NCBI RefSeq assembly: GCF_900156065.1 | Contig: NZ_FTNF01000027.1 | Location: 1-64,000 of the forward strand | Direction: 5' to 3' | Length of the DNA stretch: 64,000 bases | From: Micromonospora avicenniae | GTDB lineage: Bacteria > Actinomycetota > Actinomycetes > Mycobacteriales > Micromonosporaceae | Part shown: in pieces, positions 50,165 through 58,835 of the stretch | How the letters are laid out: every line of letters starts with the position of its first letter | Numbering within the stretch: the first letter of the stretch is position 1 | Notes under the pieces: generated by a model | Seen by the model: only the letters and a program-made list of their open reading frames with translations | Database searches by the model: none | What the model was told of the DNA's origin: nothing | Translations under genes and position numbers: made by a program

Positions 50165-51295
50165 ATGCGTCGCGACCTGCCGTACATCCTCAGCGGCCTC
50201 GCCCTCGGAGTCCTCCTGCTCGGCAACTCCGTGCTCGCGCCGGACGCCGCACCGGTGCACGCGGTCGACGTCGTCCTGATCCTGGCCATGGCGGCGGCCC
50301 TGGCGGTGTGCCGGCGGTACCCGGTGGTGGCGTTGCTCGTGGTGACCGCCGCCATGCTGGCCCTCCACGTCCGGGTGCACCCCGGGGTCTCCGCCGCGTT
50401 TCCCGTCCTCGGCGCGGTCTACGTCGCCGCCTGGCAGGGACACCGACTGACCTCCGTCCTGGCCAGCGTCGTCTTCCTCGTCGGCTTCCTGGCCCACGAC
50501 ATCAGGGTCGCGCCCGCCGACCGGCCCGCCCAGCTGATCGCCGAGCGGACCTCCCTGCTGCTGGGCTGGTTCGTGGCGGCCAACGTCGCCGGGCTCGTCG
50601 CGCGCCAGCGCCGGGCGTACCTGGAACAGGTCGAGCAGCGGGCGATCGAGGCCGAACGGACCCGTGAGGAGATGGCGTTGCGCCGTGCGGGGGAGGAGCG
50701 GCTGCGCATCGCCCGGGACCTGCACGACTCGCTGACCCACAACATCTCCGTGATCAAGGTGCAGGCCGGGATCGCCGTGCATCTGGCCCGCAAGCACGGC
50801 GAGGAACCGCCGGCCGCGCTGCTGGCGATCCAGGAGGCCAGTGGCGCCGCCATGCGGGAACTACGCGGGACGTTGGACGTCCTGCGCGCACCCTCCGACG
50901 GCGACGGCGTCGGGTTGGGCCGGCTGGGCGAGCTCGCCGAGCGGACCCGGGCCGCCGGGGTACCGGTGCAGCTGACCGTTACCGGCCGGCCCCGGAACCT
51001 GCCCGCCGAGGTCGACCAGGCCGGCTATCGCATCGTCCAGGAGGCCCTCACCAACGTGGCCCGCCACGCCGGCGCCGCCACCGCCCAGATCCACATCGAG
51101 TACGCCCCGGCGCAGCTGACCGTCGCGGTCACCGACGACGGCCAGGCAACGCCGGCCCGGCCGGTGTCACCCGGGGTGGGCCTGCGAGGCATGCGGGAAC
51201 GGGTCACCGGACTGGGCGGCACGCTGCACACCGCCGCCCGCGACGACGGCGGATTCGCGGTACGGGCCACCATTCCGCTGGACGCTCCGGCATGA
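50165..51295 (+). CDS. NarL-type sensor histidine kinase (HisKA_3)
   Basis: 376 residues from ATG 50165. Four to five membrane helices (about 8-155) with little extracellular sequence, then a coiled coil and HisKA_3 with RIARDLHDSLTHNISVI, phospho-acceptor His near residue 187, and a HATPase ending in GLRGMRERVTGLGGTL. Such intramembrane sensors detect membrane or redox stress. The response regulator gene follows 76 bp later. Confidence 0.9.
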   Translation: MRRDLPYILSGLALGVLLLGNSVLAPDAAPVHAVDVVLILAMAAALAVCRRYPVVALLVVTAAMLALHVRVHPGVSAAFPVLGAVYVAAWQGHRLTSVLASVVFLVGFLAHDIRVAPADRPAQLIAERTSLLLGWFVAANVAGLVARQRRAYLEQVEQRAIEAERTREEMALRRAGEERLRIARDLHDSLTHNISVIKVQAGIAVHLARKHGEEPPAALLAIQEASGAAMRELRGTLDVLRAPSDGDGVGLGRLGELAERTRAAGVPVQLTVTGRPRNLPAEVDQAGYRIVQEALTNVARHAGAATAQIHIEYAPAQLTVAVTDDGQATPARPVSPGVGLRGMRERVTGLGGTLHTAARDDGGFAVRATIPLDAPA

Positions 51296-51371
51296 CCGGG
51301 CGTTCGCGTGCGGTCCGGTCGGCTCGGACCGCCACGGATCCTGTCGGCTCCGCTCCGGCAGGAGAGCCCGC

Positions 51372-52034
51372 ATGATCCGGGTCCTGCTCGCCGACGACCA
51401 GGCGCTGATGCGGGCCGGGTTCCGAGCGTTGCTCGACGCCGAGGACGACCTGGAGGTGGTCGGTGAGGCCACCGACGGCGCTTCGGCAGTCGAACTGTCG
51501 CGACGCCTGCGGCCGGACGTCGTGCTGATGGACGTGCAGATGCCGGGGCTCGACGGCATCGAAGCCACCCGGCGTATCGCCGCCGATCCTCAGCTCGCCG
51601 TGGTCCGGGTGCTCATCCTCACCAACTACGGGCTCGACTCCTACGTCTTCGCCGCGCTCCGCGCGGGCGCCAGCGGGTTCCTGCTCAAGGACGCCGATCC
51701 CGCCGACCTGCTCCAGGCGGTCGCCGTGGTGGCCCGCGGCGACGCGCTGCTCGCCCCGGCGGTGACCCGTACCCTCGTCAGCGAGTTCGTCGCCGGCCCG
51801 CCACCGGCCGACCCGACGGCCGGACGCGACGTGCTGACCGCCCGCGAACAGGAGATCGTCGAGCTGGTCGCCCGGGGGCTCAGCAACGACGAGATCGCCG
51901 AGCGCATGGTGATCAGCCCGTTGACCGCGAAGACACACGTCAACCGGGCCATGACGAAACTGCACTGCCGCGACCGTGCTCAGCTGGTCGTCTGGGCGTA
52001 CGAGTCGGGCCTGATCACGCCGCGTCGCCGGTGA
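51372..52034 (+). CDS. NarL/LuxR-type response regulator
   Basis: 220 residues from ATG 51372 with AGGAGAG upstream. Receiver domain with Asp54 in VVLMDVQMPGLDG, Thr/Ser in LILTNYG, Lys in LLKDADP, and a LuxR helix-turn-helix (LTAREQEIVELVARGLSNDEIAERMVISPLTAKTH) near residues 155-190. Partner of the upstream kinase; the palindrome at 50086 is its probable target, linking it to the multicopper oxidase operon. Confidence 0.93.
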   Translation: MIRVLLADDQALMRAGFRALLDAEDDLEVVGEATDGASAVELSRRLRPDVVLMDVQMPGLDGIEATRRIAADPQLAVVRVLILTNYGLDSYVFAALRAGASGFLLKDADPADLLQAVAVVARGDALLAPAVTRTLVSEFVAGPPPADPTAGRDVLTAREQEIVELVARGLSNDEIAERMVISPLTAKTHVNRAMTKLHCRDRAQLVVWAYESGLITPRRR

Positions 52035-52232
52035 CACCGGATCGTCCTGGTCGGACGACGGCGGCGAGCCGCCCGCTGCCGGCGTGCTCCGCGACCGGGG
52101 CGACCCCTGGTCACAGCGGTGTGACGGTGCCGGGCGGCGGGATCGACTGATCCGCCTGCGGAGGGGGTCGGTCGGCGAAACGATCGAGGACTACCATTCC
52201 CCTTCGGCCATTGATCAACTTGAGGAAGCCCT

Positions 52233-55200
52233 TTGTTGCCTTCACGTCTACGGGGACGCGGACCGATCGCGCTGTGCGCGGCTCTCGTGCTGCTCGCCCC
52301 GTCACCCGCCCTGGCCTCGGCCGGACCCGCCGATGCCGCACCGTCCACCCCCGCGGCGCCGCCGCCGTCCGCGGCCACCTCCACCGTCACCCTGATCACC
52401 GGTGAGAAGGTCACCGCGACCAGGACCACCGACGGAGGCCTCAGCCCGCAGGTGCGGGACGAGGAGGGGCGGTTGACCGACTTCACCTCCTCCCGGGAAG
52501 GGGAGGACACCTACGTCTACCCGCACGGGGCATTGCCATACGTGGCCGCCGGGCTGCTCGACAAGCAGCTGTTCAACATCACGGAGTTGCTGGCGGACGG
52601 TTACGACGACGCCCACCGCGACCAGCTCCCGCTGATCGTCACCTACACCGGTGCCGCGGCCCGTTCGCGTGCCGCCGCCGCGCCCGAGGGCGTCAACCGG
52701 GTCCGTACGTTGGGCAGCATCCAGGGCGCGGCGTTGAACGTGGACCGCTCGGGTGAATTCTGGTCCTCGATCACCGGCGGTGCGAACATGGCCGCCCGGT
52801 CCGCGGGCGGCCGGCTCGCGTTCGGCGGCGGCATCGCCAAGGTCTGGCTGGACGGCAAGGTCGAAGCCGCGCTCGCCGACAGCACCGCACAGATCGGCGC
52901 ACCCGAGGTCTGGAAGTCCGGGAACACCGGCGAAGGCGTCGACGTCGCCGTCCTGGACACCGGCATCGACGCCACCCACCCCGACCTCGCCGGGCAGGTG
53001 GCCGCCACCGAGTCCTTCGTGCCCGGTGAGACGGTGAAGGACGTGTTCGGCCACGGCACGCACGTCGCCTCCACCATCGCCGGCACCGGTGCGGCCTCCG
53101 ACGGCAAGGAGAAGGGCGTCGCCCCTGGCGTGCGGCTGCACGTCGGGAAGGTTCTGGGCGACGACAACTCCGGCCAGGAGTCGTGGATCATCAGCGGCAT
53201 GGAGTGGGCCGTCCGCGACCAGAAGGCCAAGGTCGTCAACATGAGCCTCGGCGCCGACCCCACCGACGGCACCGACCCGATGAGCGTGGCCCTCAACCAG
53301 CTCAGCGCGGAGACCGGCGCGCTGTTCGTCGTCGCCGCCGGCAACAGCGGGCCCCGCGCCTCCACGGTCGGCACCCCCGGCGCCGCCGACGCCGCGCTGA
53401 CCGTGGGCGCGGTCGACGGCACCGACACTCTCGCCTACTTCTCCAGCCAGGGGCCACGTGCCGGCGACAAGGCCCTGAAGCCCGACCTCACCGCCCCCGG
53501 CGTGGGCATCCTGGCCGCCCGCTCCCAGTACTCCGAGGGGGAGGGCCTCTACCGGCTCTCGGACGGAACGTCCATGGCCACCCCGCACGTCACGGGCGCC
53601 GCCGCGCTGCTGGCCGCCGAACACCCGGACTTCACCGGACAGCAGCTCAAGGAAGCTTTGATGAGCACCACCAAGCCGCTCGCGGACGTCACCCCGTTCC
53701 AGGGTGGCAGCGGCCGGCTGGACGTCGCCGCGGCAACGGCCGCCACCGTCCTCGCCACCGCCAGCGCCGACTTCGGGTACCCGGACTGGCCCACCGCCCC
53801 CGAAGGCCCGGTCGAGCGGGAGGTCCGGTACACCAACCTCGCCGGCAGCGACGTCACCCTCGACCTCGCCACGACCGTCGCCGGTGCCACCGACCTGTTC
53901 GCCCTGTCGGCCCGGCAGATCACCGTCCCGGCACACGGTGTCGCCTCGGTGACCGTGACCACGCAGTTCGACCGGGTGCCGGCCGACCAGCCGTTCTCCG
54001 GCTTCCTCACCGCGACCGACAGCACCGGCGCGGTCCGCGCCCGCACCTCGCTGGCCATCGGCCGGGAGGGCGTACGCCATCGCCTCACCCTCCAGGCCAA
54101 GGACCGCAGCGGCAAGCCGACCGGCGGTGACCTCGTCCTGCTCGGGCAGGACAACACCGTCCTGGAGCGGCAGATCGACCAGACCGGCAGCCTGGAGCTG
54201 CGGCTTCGGCCGGGTACCTACGCGGCGTGGCTCAAGACCGACCTCGAGGGCGTCAACGGGTCCCACTCGCGCGGGTTCGGCCTGCTGCCGGTGCCCGAGA
54301 TCACGCTCGACCAGGACCGCACCGTCGTCTTCGACGCCACCAAGGCACGCCGAGCCACGGTGGACACCCCGCAGTCCTCGACCGTGGACGGTGCCCGCTT
54401 CGAGGTGTTCCGCAACTTCGGCGGCGACCCGTGGATCTCCGCGTGGTACCCGGGGCTCGAGTACGACAGCTTCTGGGTGCTGCCCACCGACCGGAAGGTC
54501 ACGAAGGGCCAGTTCTTCCTCAGCAGCCGGTGGCGGATGGCTCAGCCGGCGCTGACGGTGACGGCCGGCGGCCACGCCTACGACGACCTGCGGGTGCAGC
54601 GTGCCGCGACGCCGCTGCCCCGGGGCGGGCACCACCTCGAAACCGTGTTCGCCGGTGACGGCGGCAGCGACGGATACGCCGAGCTGAACGCGCGGGGTAA
54701 GGCCGTCGTGGTGCGCCGCAACGACTCCGTACCCATGGCGGAGCAGGCCGCCGCCGCGGCGTCCGCCGGTGCCCGTCTGCTGCTCGTGGTGAACGACGGC
54801 ACCGGACGCCTCGCTGCGGGGCCGGGCTCGGTGTGGATACCGCAGGACCCGCCGCCGGTCACCGTGGCCACCCTCACCCGGGACGAGGGCGAACAGTTGA
54901 TCGCCCGGATCGGTCACGACCGGCGGGTCCGGCTCGACGTCACCTCCCGCCCGGAGACCGAGTACGTCTACGACCTGGCCCACGACTACGCCGACGTCGT
55001 CCCGGCCGACCTCGTCTACCGGGTCGGCGCGCGTGACCTGGCCCGGGTCGACATGTCCCTGCGGAACTGGCGTCCCGGGCGGGCGCTGGAGACGCGGGCC
55101 AGCATCGCCCCGTCGGGATCGTCCACCGGCATCGACTTCCACGAGATCCCCGCGCGTGGCGAGCGCACCGACTGGGTCACCGCCGGCACGCAGTGGACCA

Positions 55201-55952
55201 CGAACGTCACGATCCCCGACGAGCAGAACCAGCAGGCGGCCCCGACCGCCTACCGGGCCGGCTCGGTGCAGGAAGAGCGCTGGTTCGGTCCCGTGCAGCG
55301 GCCCCGCCTGCTCACGACCTACACCGTCTTCCGGGAGGACGGCGACGGAATCACCGCGGTCATCCCCGGCTGGGGCGACTCGGGTACCGCACACGAGGGT
55401 TACACCTCCGGCAACTTCGCCGTCGACAACGTCCTGCGGCTCTACCAGGGCGACAAGCTCGTCGGCGAGACCGACCGCTACCGGCCGATGTTGAGCAGCG
55501 CCAAGCTCAGCCGGGAGCCGCTGCCGTACCGGCTCGTGGCCGAGAACCGGCGGGACGCCTGGGCCGGGCCGTACTCCACCGCCACCCGGACGGAGTGGGG
55601 CTTCACCTCCGGCGCGGTCAGCTCGGTGTGGAACCCGTCCCTGATCCAGCTCGACTACGCCGTCGACACCGACATGGACGGGAAGGCGAAACGCAACGCC
55701 GACCTCACCGTCACCGCACTGCACCTGCCGACGGCGACCGAGGCGTCCGCCATCGGCACGGTGACGGTCGACCTGTCGTACGACGACGGGGCCACCTGGC
55801 ACCACGCCAAGCTGCAGCGGAGCGGCGACGGCTGGCGCACCCGGCTCGACGCGCCGCACGACGCGCGGTTCGTCACGCTGCGGGCCACCGCCCGGGACGC
55901 GCGAGGTAACAGCGTCGACCAGAGCATCACCAGGGCCTTCGGCCTGCGGTGA
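52233..55952 (+). CDS. secreted subtilisin-like serine protease (S8), large
   Basis: 1239 residues from TTG 52233; TTG 52236 is directly next and has better spacing from GAGGAAG. A signal peptide ends near ALASA (residues about 10-30). After a propeptide-like region comes the S8 domain with Asp242 (VAVLDTGID), His277 (FGHGTHVAST) and Ser447 (DGTSMATPHV), plus NMSLG and AAGNSG for the oxyanion hole. About 750 residues of beta-rich modules follow, including a PA-like segment (residues about 815-880). Extracellular protein degradation is likely. A strong hairpin closes the gene. Confidence 0.9.
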   Translation: MLPSRLRGRGPIALCAALVLLAPSPALASAGPADAAPSTPAAPPPSAATSTVTLITGEKVTATRTTDGGLSPQVRDEEGRLTDFTSSREGEDTYVYPHGALPYVAAGLLDKQLFNITELLADGYDDAHRDQLPLIVTYTGAAARSRAAAAPEGVNRVRTLGSIQGAALNVDRSGEFWSSITGGANMAARSAGGRLAFGGGIAKVWLDGKVEAALADSTAQIGAPEVWKSGNTGEGVDVAVLDTGIDATHPDLAGQVAATESFVPGETVKDVFGHGTHVASTIAGTGAASDGKEKGVAPGVRLHVGKVLGDDNSGQESWIISGMEWAVRDQKAKVVNMSLGADPTDGTDPMSVALNQLSAETGALFVVAAGNSGPRASTVGTPGAADAALTVGAVDGTDTLAYFSSQGPRAGDKALKPDLTAPGVGILAARSQYSEGEGLYRLSDGTSMATPHVTGAAALLAAEHPDFTGQQLKEALMSTTKPLADVTPFQGGSGRLDVAAATAATVLATASADFGYPDWPTAPEGPVEREVRYTNLAGSDVTLDLATTVAGATDLFALSARQITVPAHGVASVTVTTQFDRVPADQPFSGFLTATDSTGAVRARTSLAIGREGVRHRLTLQAKDRSGKPTGGDLVLLGQDNTVLERQIDQTGSLELRLRPGTYAAWLKTDLEGVNGSHSRGFGLLPVPEITLDQDRTVVFDATKARRATVDTPQSSTVDGARFEVFRNFGGDPWISAWYPGLEYDSFWVLPTDRKVTKGQFFLSSRWRMAQPALTVTAGGHAYDDLRVQRAATPLPRGGHHLETVFAGDGGSDGYAELNARGKAVVVRRNDSVPMAEQAAAAASAGARLLLVVNDGTGRLAAGPGSVWIPQDPPPVTVATLTRDEGEQLIARIGHDRRVRLDVTSRPETEYVYDLAHDYADVVPADLVYRVGARDLARVDMSLRNWRPGRALETRASIAPSGSSTGIDFHEIPARGERTDWVTAGTQWTTNVTIPDEQNQQAAPTAYRAGSVQEERWFGPVQRPRLLTTYTVFREDGDGITAVIPGWGDSGTAHEGYTSGNFAVDNVLRLYQGDKLVGETDRYRPMLSSAKLSREPLPYRLVAENRRDAWAGPYSTATRTEWGFTSGAVSSVWNPSLIQLDYAVDTDMDGKAKRNADLTVTALHLPTATEASAIGTVTVDLSYDDGATWHHAKLQRSGDGWRTRLDAPHDARFVTLRATARDARGNSVDQSITRAFGLR

Positions 55953-55958
55953 CCGCGC

Positions 55959-55990
55959 GGAGGACGGGGACCGGTGGGTCCCCGTCCTCC
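55959..55990 (+). terminator. hairpin terminator after the subtilase
   Basis: Perfect 14-bp arms GGAGGACGGGGACC/GGTCCCCGTCCTCC with GGTG loop, six bases after the stop. Confidence 0.8.
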
Positions 55991-56028
55991 CCGCGTCGGG
56001 TCATTCCGGCGCGTTCGGATCGCTCGGC

Positions 56029-56943
56029 TCACCGCTGTGGATCTTGTTCAGATAGGTGCACGGCGGCGGCGCACTCCCCGCTGCCGTCGGCCGGCTGTCT
56101 CTGTTGCGGGCCGAGCTGGCTGATCTGGTACCCGTCGGGGTAGGTCTTGGTTCTGATTCCGTCGGCGAACAACGCCGTCCTCGGCGGCTTGCCGAACCAG
56201 CGCTGTAGCCGGGAACGTGATCTCAACGCGACGTGCAGGCCGACGCCGACGGGCCAGGCGGGCGCAGCGACGTGCGTGGCGCCGCGCAGGCGCTTGTCGT
56301 ACACGGCGCTGACCAGGGCGTTTCCCAGCGGTGCGAGCGGCCGAGGGATACGGGTGAGCATCAACATGCGGGTGGCCCGCTCGATGGCCGCCGCGTCGTG
56401 GTTGGGCGTCAGATGGGCCGCGTCATGAGCGTCGAACCAGGTCTCGAACGCCTCGTACGAGTCGGGGATGTCGGTGATGCCCATCCGGCGGCCGAGCTCG
56501 AGGTAGAAGCGGTAGGCGGCCTGTCGTTCGTGGCAGCACGGGCGGCGCCAGCCGTAGCTCTCCAGCCACCGGGTCGGGATCACCACCAGACAGCCCAGGA
56601 CGTACCGGTAGTCGTCGTTGCTGATGTCGTACGGGCGGTGGATCTGGTTGACGCGGCGCAGCGCTTCCCGGCCTCGCTGCTGCTCGAACCCGTTGAGCAC
56701 CATCTCGTACATCAAGATGCCGGTGTCGTCGATCCGCTTCTGCGTGTGCTCGGTCAGCTCGCCGGTGACGGTGTGCACGGCGGCGATCGACGGTAGGGAG
56801 AAGGACCGGTTGAACGCCAGGTTGAGCCCCAGCTTCATGTCCCAAGGGAACTCGCTTCGCAACATCGTCTGGTAGATGACCAGGTAGTCGTGCTCCGGGT
56901 CGAGCGCGCGGATGCGAGCGAGGTTGGCGTAACGAGCTCTCAT
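56029..56943 (-). CDS. MpaB family (DUF2236) oxygenase-like protein
   Basis: 304 residues from ATG 56943; the frame is open to 57018 but family members begin near RYANLARIRALDPEHDYLVIY. Conserved MpaB landmarks are FPWDMKLGLNLAF, SIAAVHTVTGELTEHTQKRIDDT, HRPYDISNDDYRYVLGCLVVIP and RFYLELGRRMGITDIPDSYEAF, with the histidines that bind haem in related latex-clearing and MpaB proteins. Substrate unknown. It ends convergently with the subtilase. Confidence 0.85.
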   Translation of the reverse strand: MRARYANLARIRALDPEHDYLVIYQTMLRSEFPWDMKLGLNLAFNRSFSLPSIAAVHTVTGELTEHTQKRIDDTGILMYEMVLNGFEQQRGREALRRVNQIHRPYDISNDDYRYVLGCLVVIPTRWLESYGWRRPCCHERQAAYRFYLELGRRMGITDIPDSYEAFETWFDAHDAAHLTPNHDAAAIERATRMLMLTRIPRPLAPLGNALVSAVYDKRLRGATHVAAPAWPVGVGLHVALRSRSRLQRWFGKPPRTALFADGIRTKTYPDGYQISQLGPQQRQPADGSGECAAAVHLSEQDPQR

Positions 56944-57092
56944 CGCCGGGCAGCTCCGATCGGGGGCGGCTAGGCACAGACGTGCCCGGAAGCATGATGA
57001 CAGCCGGGCGGGTAGCATCGCGCCCGTGAGCCCCTGGCGATCGGCCGTCGCCGCGGTGTCGGCGTCCGTCCGCCGGGCGGGGAAGTGACACC

Positions 57093-57683
57093 GTGAGCTG
57101 CCGAGTGCCGGCCGGGCACCCGGACGTCGGCAGCGGTGAACCCACTCCGCGTCCGCAGCGGTCGACTCGACCCACGACGGTCTCCCACCGGCAACGATGG
57201 GTGGTGGAGACCATGGCCATCGCCCCCGACGACCAGGTGCTGGAGATCGGCTGCGGCCGGGGAACCGCGGTCTTTCTGGTCGCGGAACTGCTCACGAGCG
57301 GACAAATCGTCGCCATCGACCGCTCGGCGACGATGGCCCGGCTCGCGGCGCAGCGCAACGAGATCCACATCAGCTCCGGCCGCGCCGAGATCCGACGCGC
57401 GGAGTTGGAGTCGGTCGACTTCCCGCCCGGCCACTTCACCAAGATCTTCGCGGTCAACGTCAGCCTCTTCTGGCTGGGCGCCGCGACGCCGCAGATGGAT
57501 CGCCTGCGGCGCCTGCTCGCCCCGCAGGGCCGGCTCTACGTGTTCGGCGAGCGGCCGACCGCCGTGAACGTCTCCGCCACCGAGCGCCTGCTCGCCACGC
57601 ACGGCTTCGCCACGAGCACCACGATCGCACCCCACGGGCAGGGGCGGGTGCTCAGCTGCGTCACAGGCACGCTGACGCGGTGA
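57093..57683 (+). CDS. class I SAM-dependent methyltransferase
   Basis: 196 residues from GTG 57093 with GGGGAAG upstream. SAM motif I VLEIGCGRGTAVFLVAE near residues 49-65, acidic end of strand 2 VAIDRSATM, and motif post I-IV FAVNVSLFW near 113. The compact Methyltransf_25-like domain with no extra substrate domain fits small-molecule methylation, but the target is unknown. It is followed directly by a 21-bp minisatellite. Confidence 0.85.
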   Translation: MSCRVPAGHPDVGSGEPTPRPQRSTRPTTVSHRQRWVVETMAIAPDDQVLEIGCGRGTAVFLVAELLTSGQIVAIDRSATMARLAAQRNEIHISSGRAEIRRAELESVDFPPGHFTKIFAVNVSLFWLGAATPQMDRLRRLLAPQGRLYVFGERPTAVNVSATERLLATHGFATSTTIAPHGQGRVLSCVTGTLTR

Positions 57684-57690
57684 GGCCGCC

Positions 57691-57803
57691 GGCCCGCCCC
57701 GGAGCGCCGCTGGCCCGCCCCGGAGCGCCGCTGGCCCGCCCCGGAGTGCCGTCGGCCCGCCCGGAGCGCCGTCGTGCCGCCGGCCCGCCCGGAGCGCCGT
57801 CGG
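57691..57803 (+). repeat. 21-bp minisatellite
   Basis: Units GGCCCGCCCCGGAGCGCCGCT-like start at 57691, 57712, 57733 and 57754, with a fifth at 57782 after a 7-base insertion. It begins seven bases past the methyltransferase stop. Confidence 0.92.
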
Positions 57804-57872
57804 ACGGTGGCGGAACCGGGACGGCCGACCGGTCGGTCACTCGGCCGGTCGGCCACCTCGGAACAGCGCTCG

Positions 57873-58730
57873 TCAGGCCCCGGTGCGGGGCGCGGGCACG
57901 TGCGGAGCGGCCCGGCGCAGGTGCTCCAACACGACCGGGTCGATGCGCCCCGGAACCAGGCGTTCCTCCAGGTTCTCCATCCCGGCCCACGAGGCCAGCG
58001 CCTCCTCCGGATCGTCGACCGGGTGACCGAGCGCGGCGAGTAGCGCACCCACCTCGGCGGCCACCGCGCCGCTGAGGTCGAGCAGGCTCGCCGGGTCGGG
58101 CCGGGTGAACAGCATGGTGTGCACGGCGAGCAGCCGGTCGAGCTCGGTCACCGGATCGGGGTGGTCGTCGACGCGCAGATCCACCACGATGTCACTGTTG
58201 CCGCCGTACCCGCCGCCGGCGCGTACCACGAGCAGTCCGGCGCTCTGCCGGCCACGCCGGTCACCGCCGGCACCGTCACCCGCGCGCAACGCGGCGACCA
58301 GCCGCTCCGCGAACCCCAGCGCCGAACCGCCCAGCCAGGCGTCCCGCATCGCGTCGATGACCTGCGGACCGGCGAGGATGTTCCCCTGCGCGGCCCAGCC
58401 GTCCCCGGCCTGACCGCCGGCCCAGTCGTGGCACTTCGCGCCGGTGAACGTGGCGCCCGGGCCGGTCGCGGCCACCACCCCTAGCTGGCGATGGTCCCGC
58501 TCGGCGTCCGCGGCGATCAGGCCGGCCACCACGTCGGCGGCGGCCACCCCGGTGCGCAGCATGGTCAGCCCCTGCGGGCGGTAGGCGAGGTTGGCGCTGG
58601 CCTGGGTGGCCAGCGCGCCGACGTCGGCCTCGGCGGCCGGGACGAGGGCACCGGCGGCGAGGAACTTGCTGGCCACGGCGACGCCGTGCAGCTGGCCGTC
58701 ATCGGAACGGGCGACGATCGAGAAGGTCAC
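57873..58730 (-). CDS. DUF1028 family protein, long form
   Basis: 285 residues from GTG 58730. Starts with the family pattern TFSIVARSDDGQLHGVAVASKF and holds LATQASANLAYRPQGL, CHDWAGGQAGDGWAAQGNIL near 100-119 and ERLVAAL. The C-terminal ~80 residues (MLFTRPDPASLLDLSGAVAAEVGALL) are extra compared with the 225-residue paralogue at 15.1 kb, matching the putative peptidoglycan-binding tail of some members. An Ntn-hydrolase-like role is inferred from the family. Confidence 0.85.
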   Translation of the reverse strand: MTFSIVARSDDGQLHGVAVASKFLAAGALVPAAEADVGALATQASANLAYRPQGLTMLRTGVAAADVVAGLIAADAERDHRQLGVVAATGPGATFTGAKCHDWAGGQAGDGWAAQGNILAGPQVIDAMRDAWLGGSALGFAERLVAALRAGDGAGGDRRGRQSAGLLVVRAGGGYGGNSDIVVDLRVDDHPDPVTELDRLLAVHTMLFTRPDPASLLDLSGAVAAEVGALLAALGHPVDDPEEALASWAGMENLEERLVPGRIDPVVLEHLRRAAPHVPAPRTGA

Positions 58731-58835
58731 CCGCAGAGACTAACTCGCCGCGCCGGACCTGCCATCGGCGTACGCGGATGGACGGATGGATCTCGGATCT
58801 TGCTCCGGCGCCCGGTTACCGGGCAGTATCGACCG

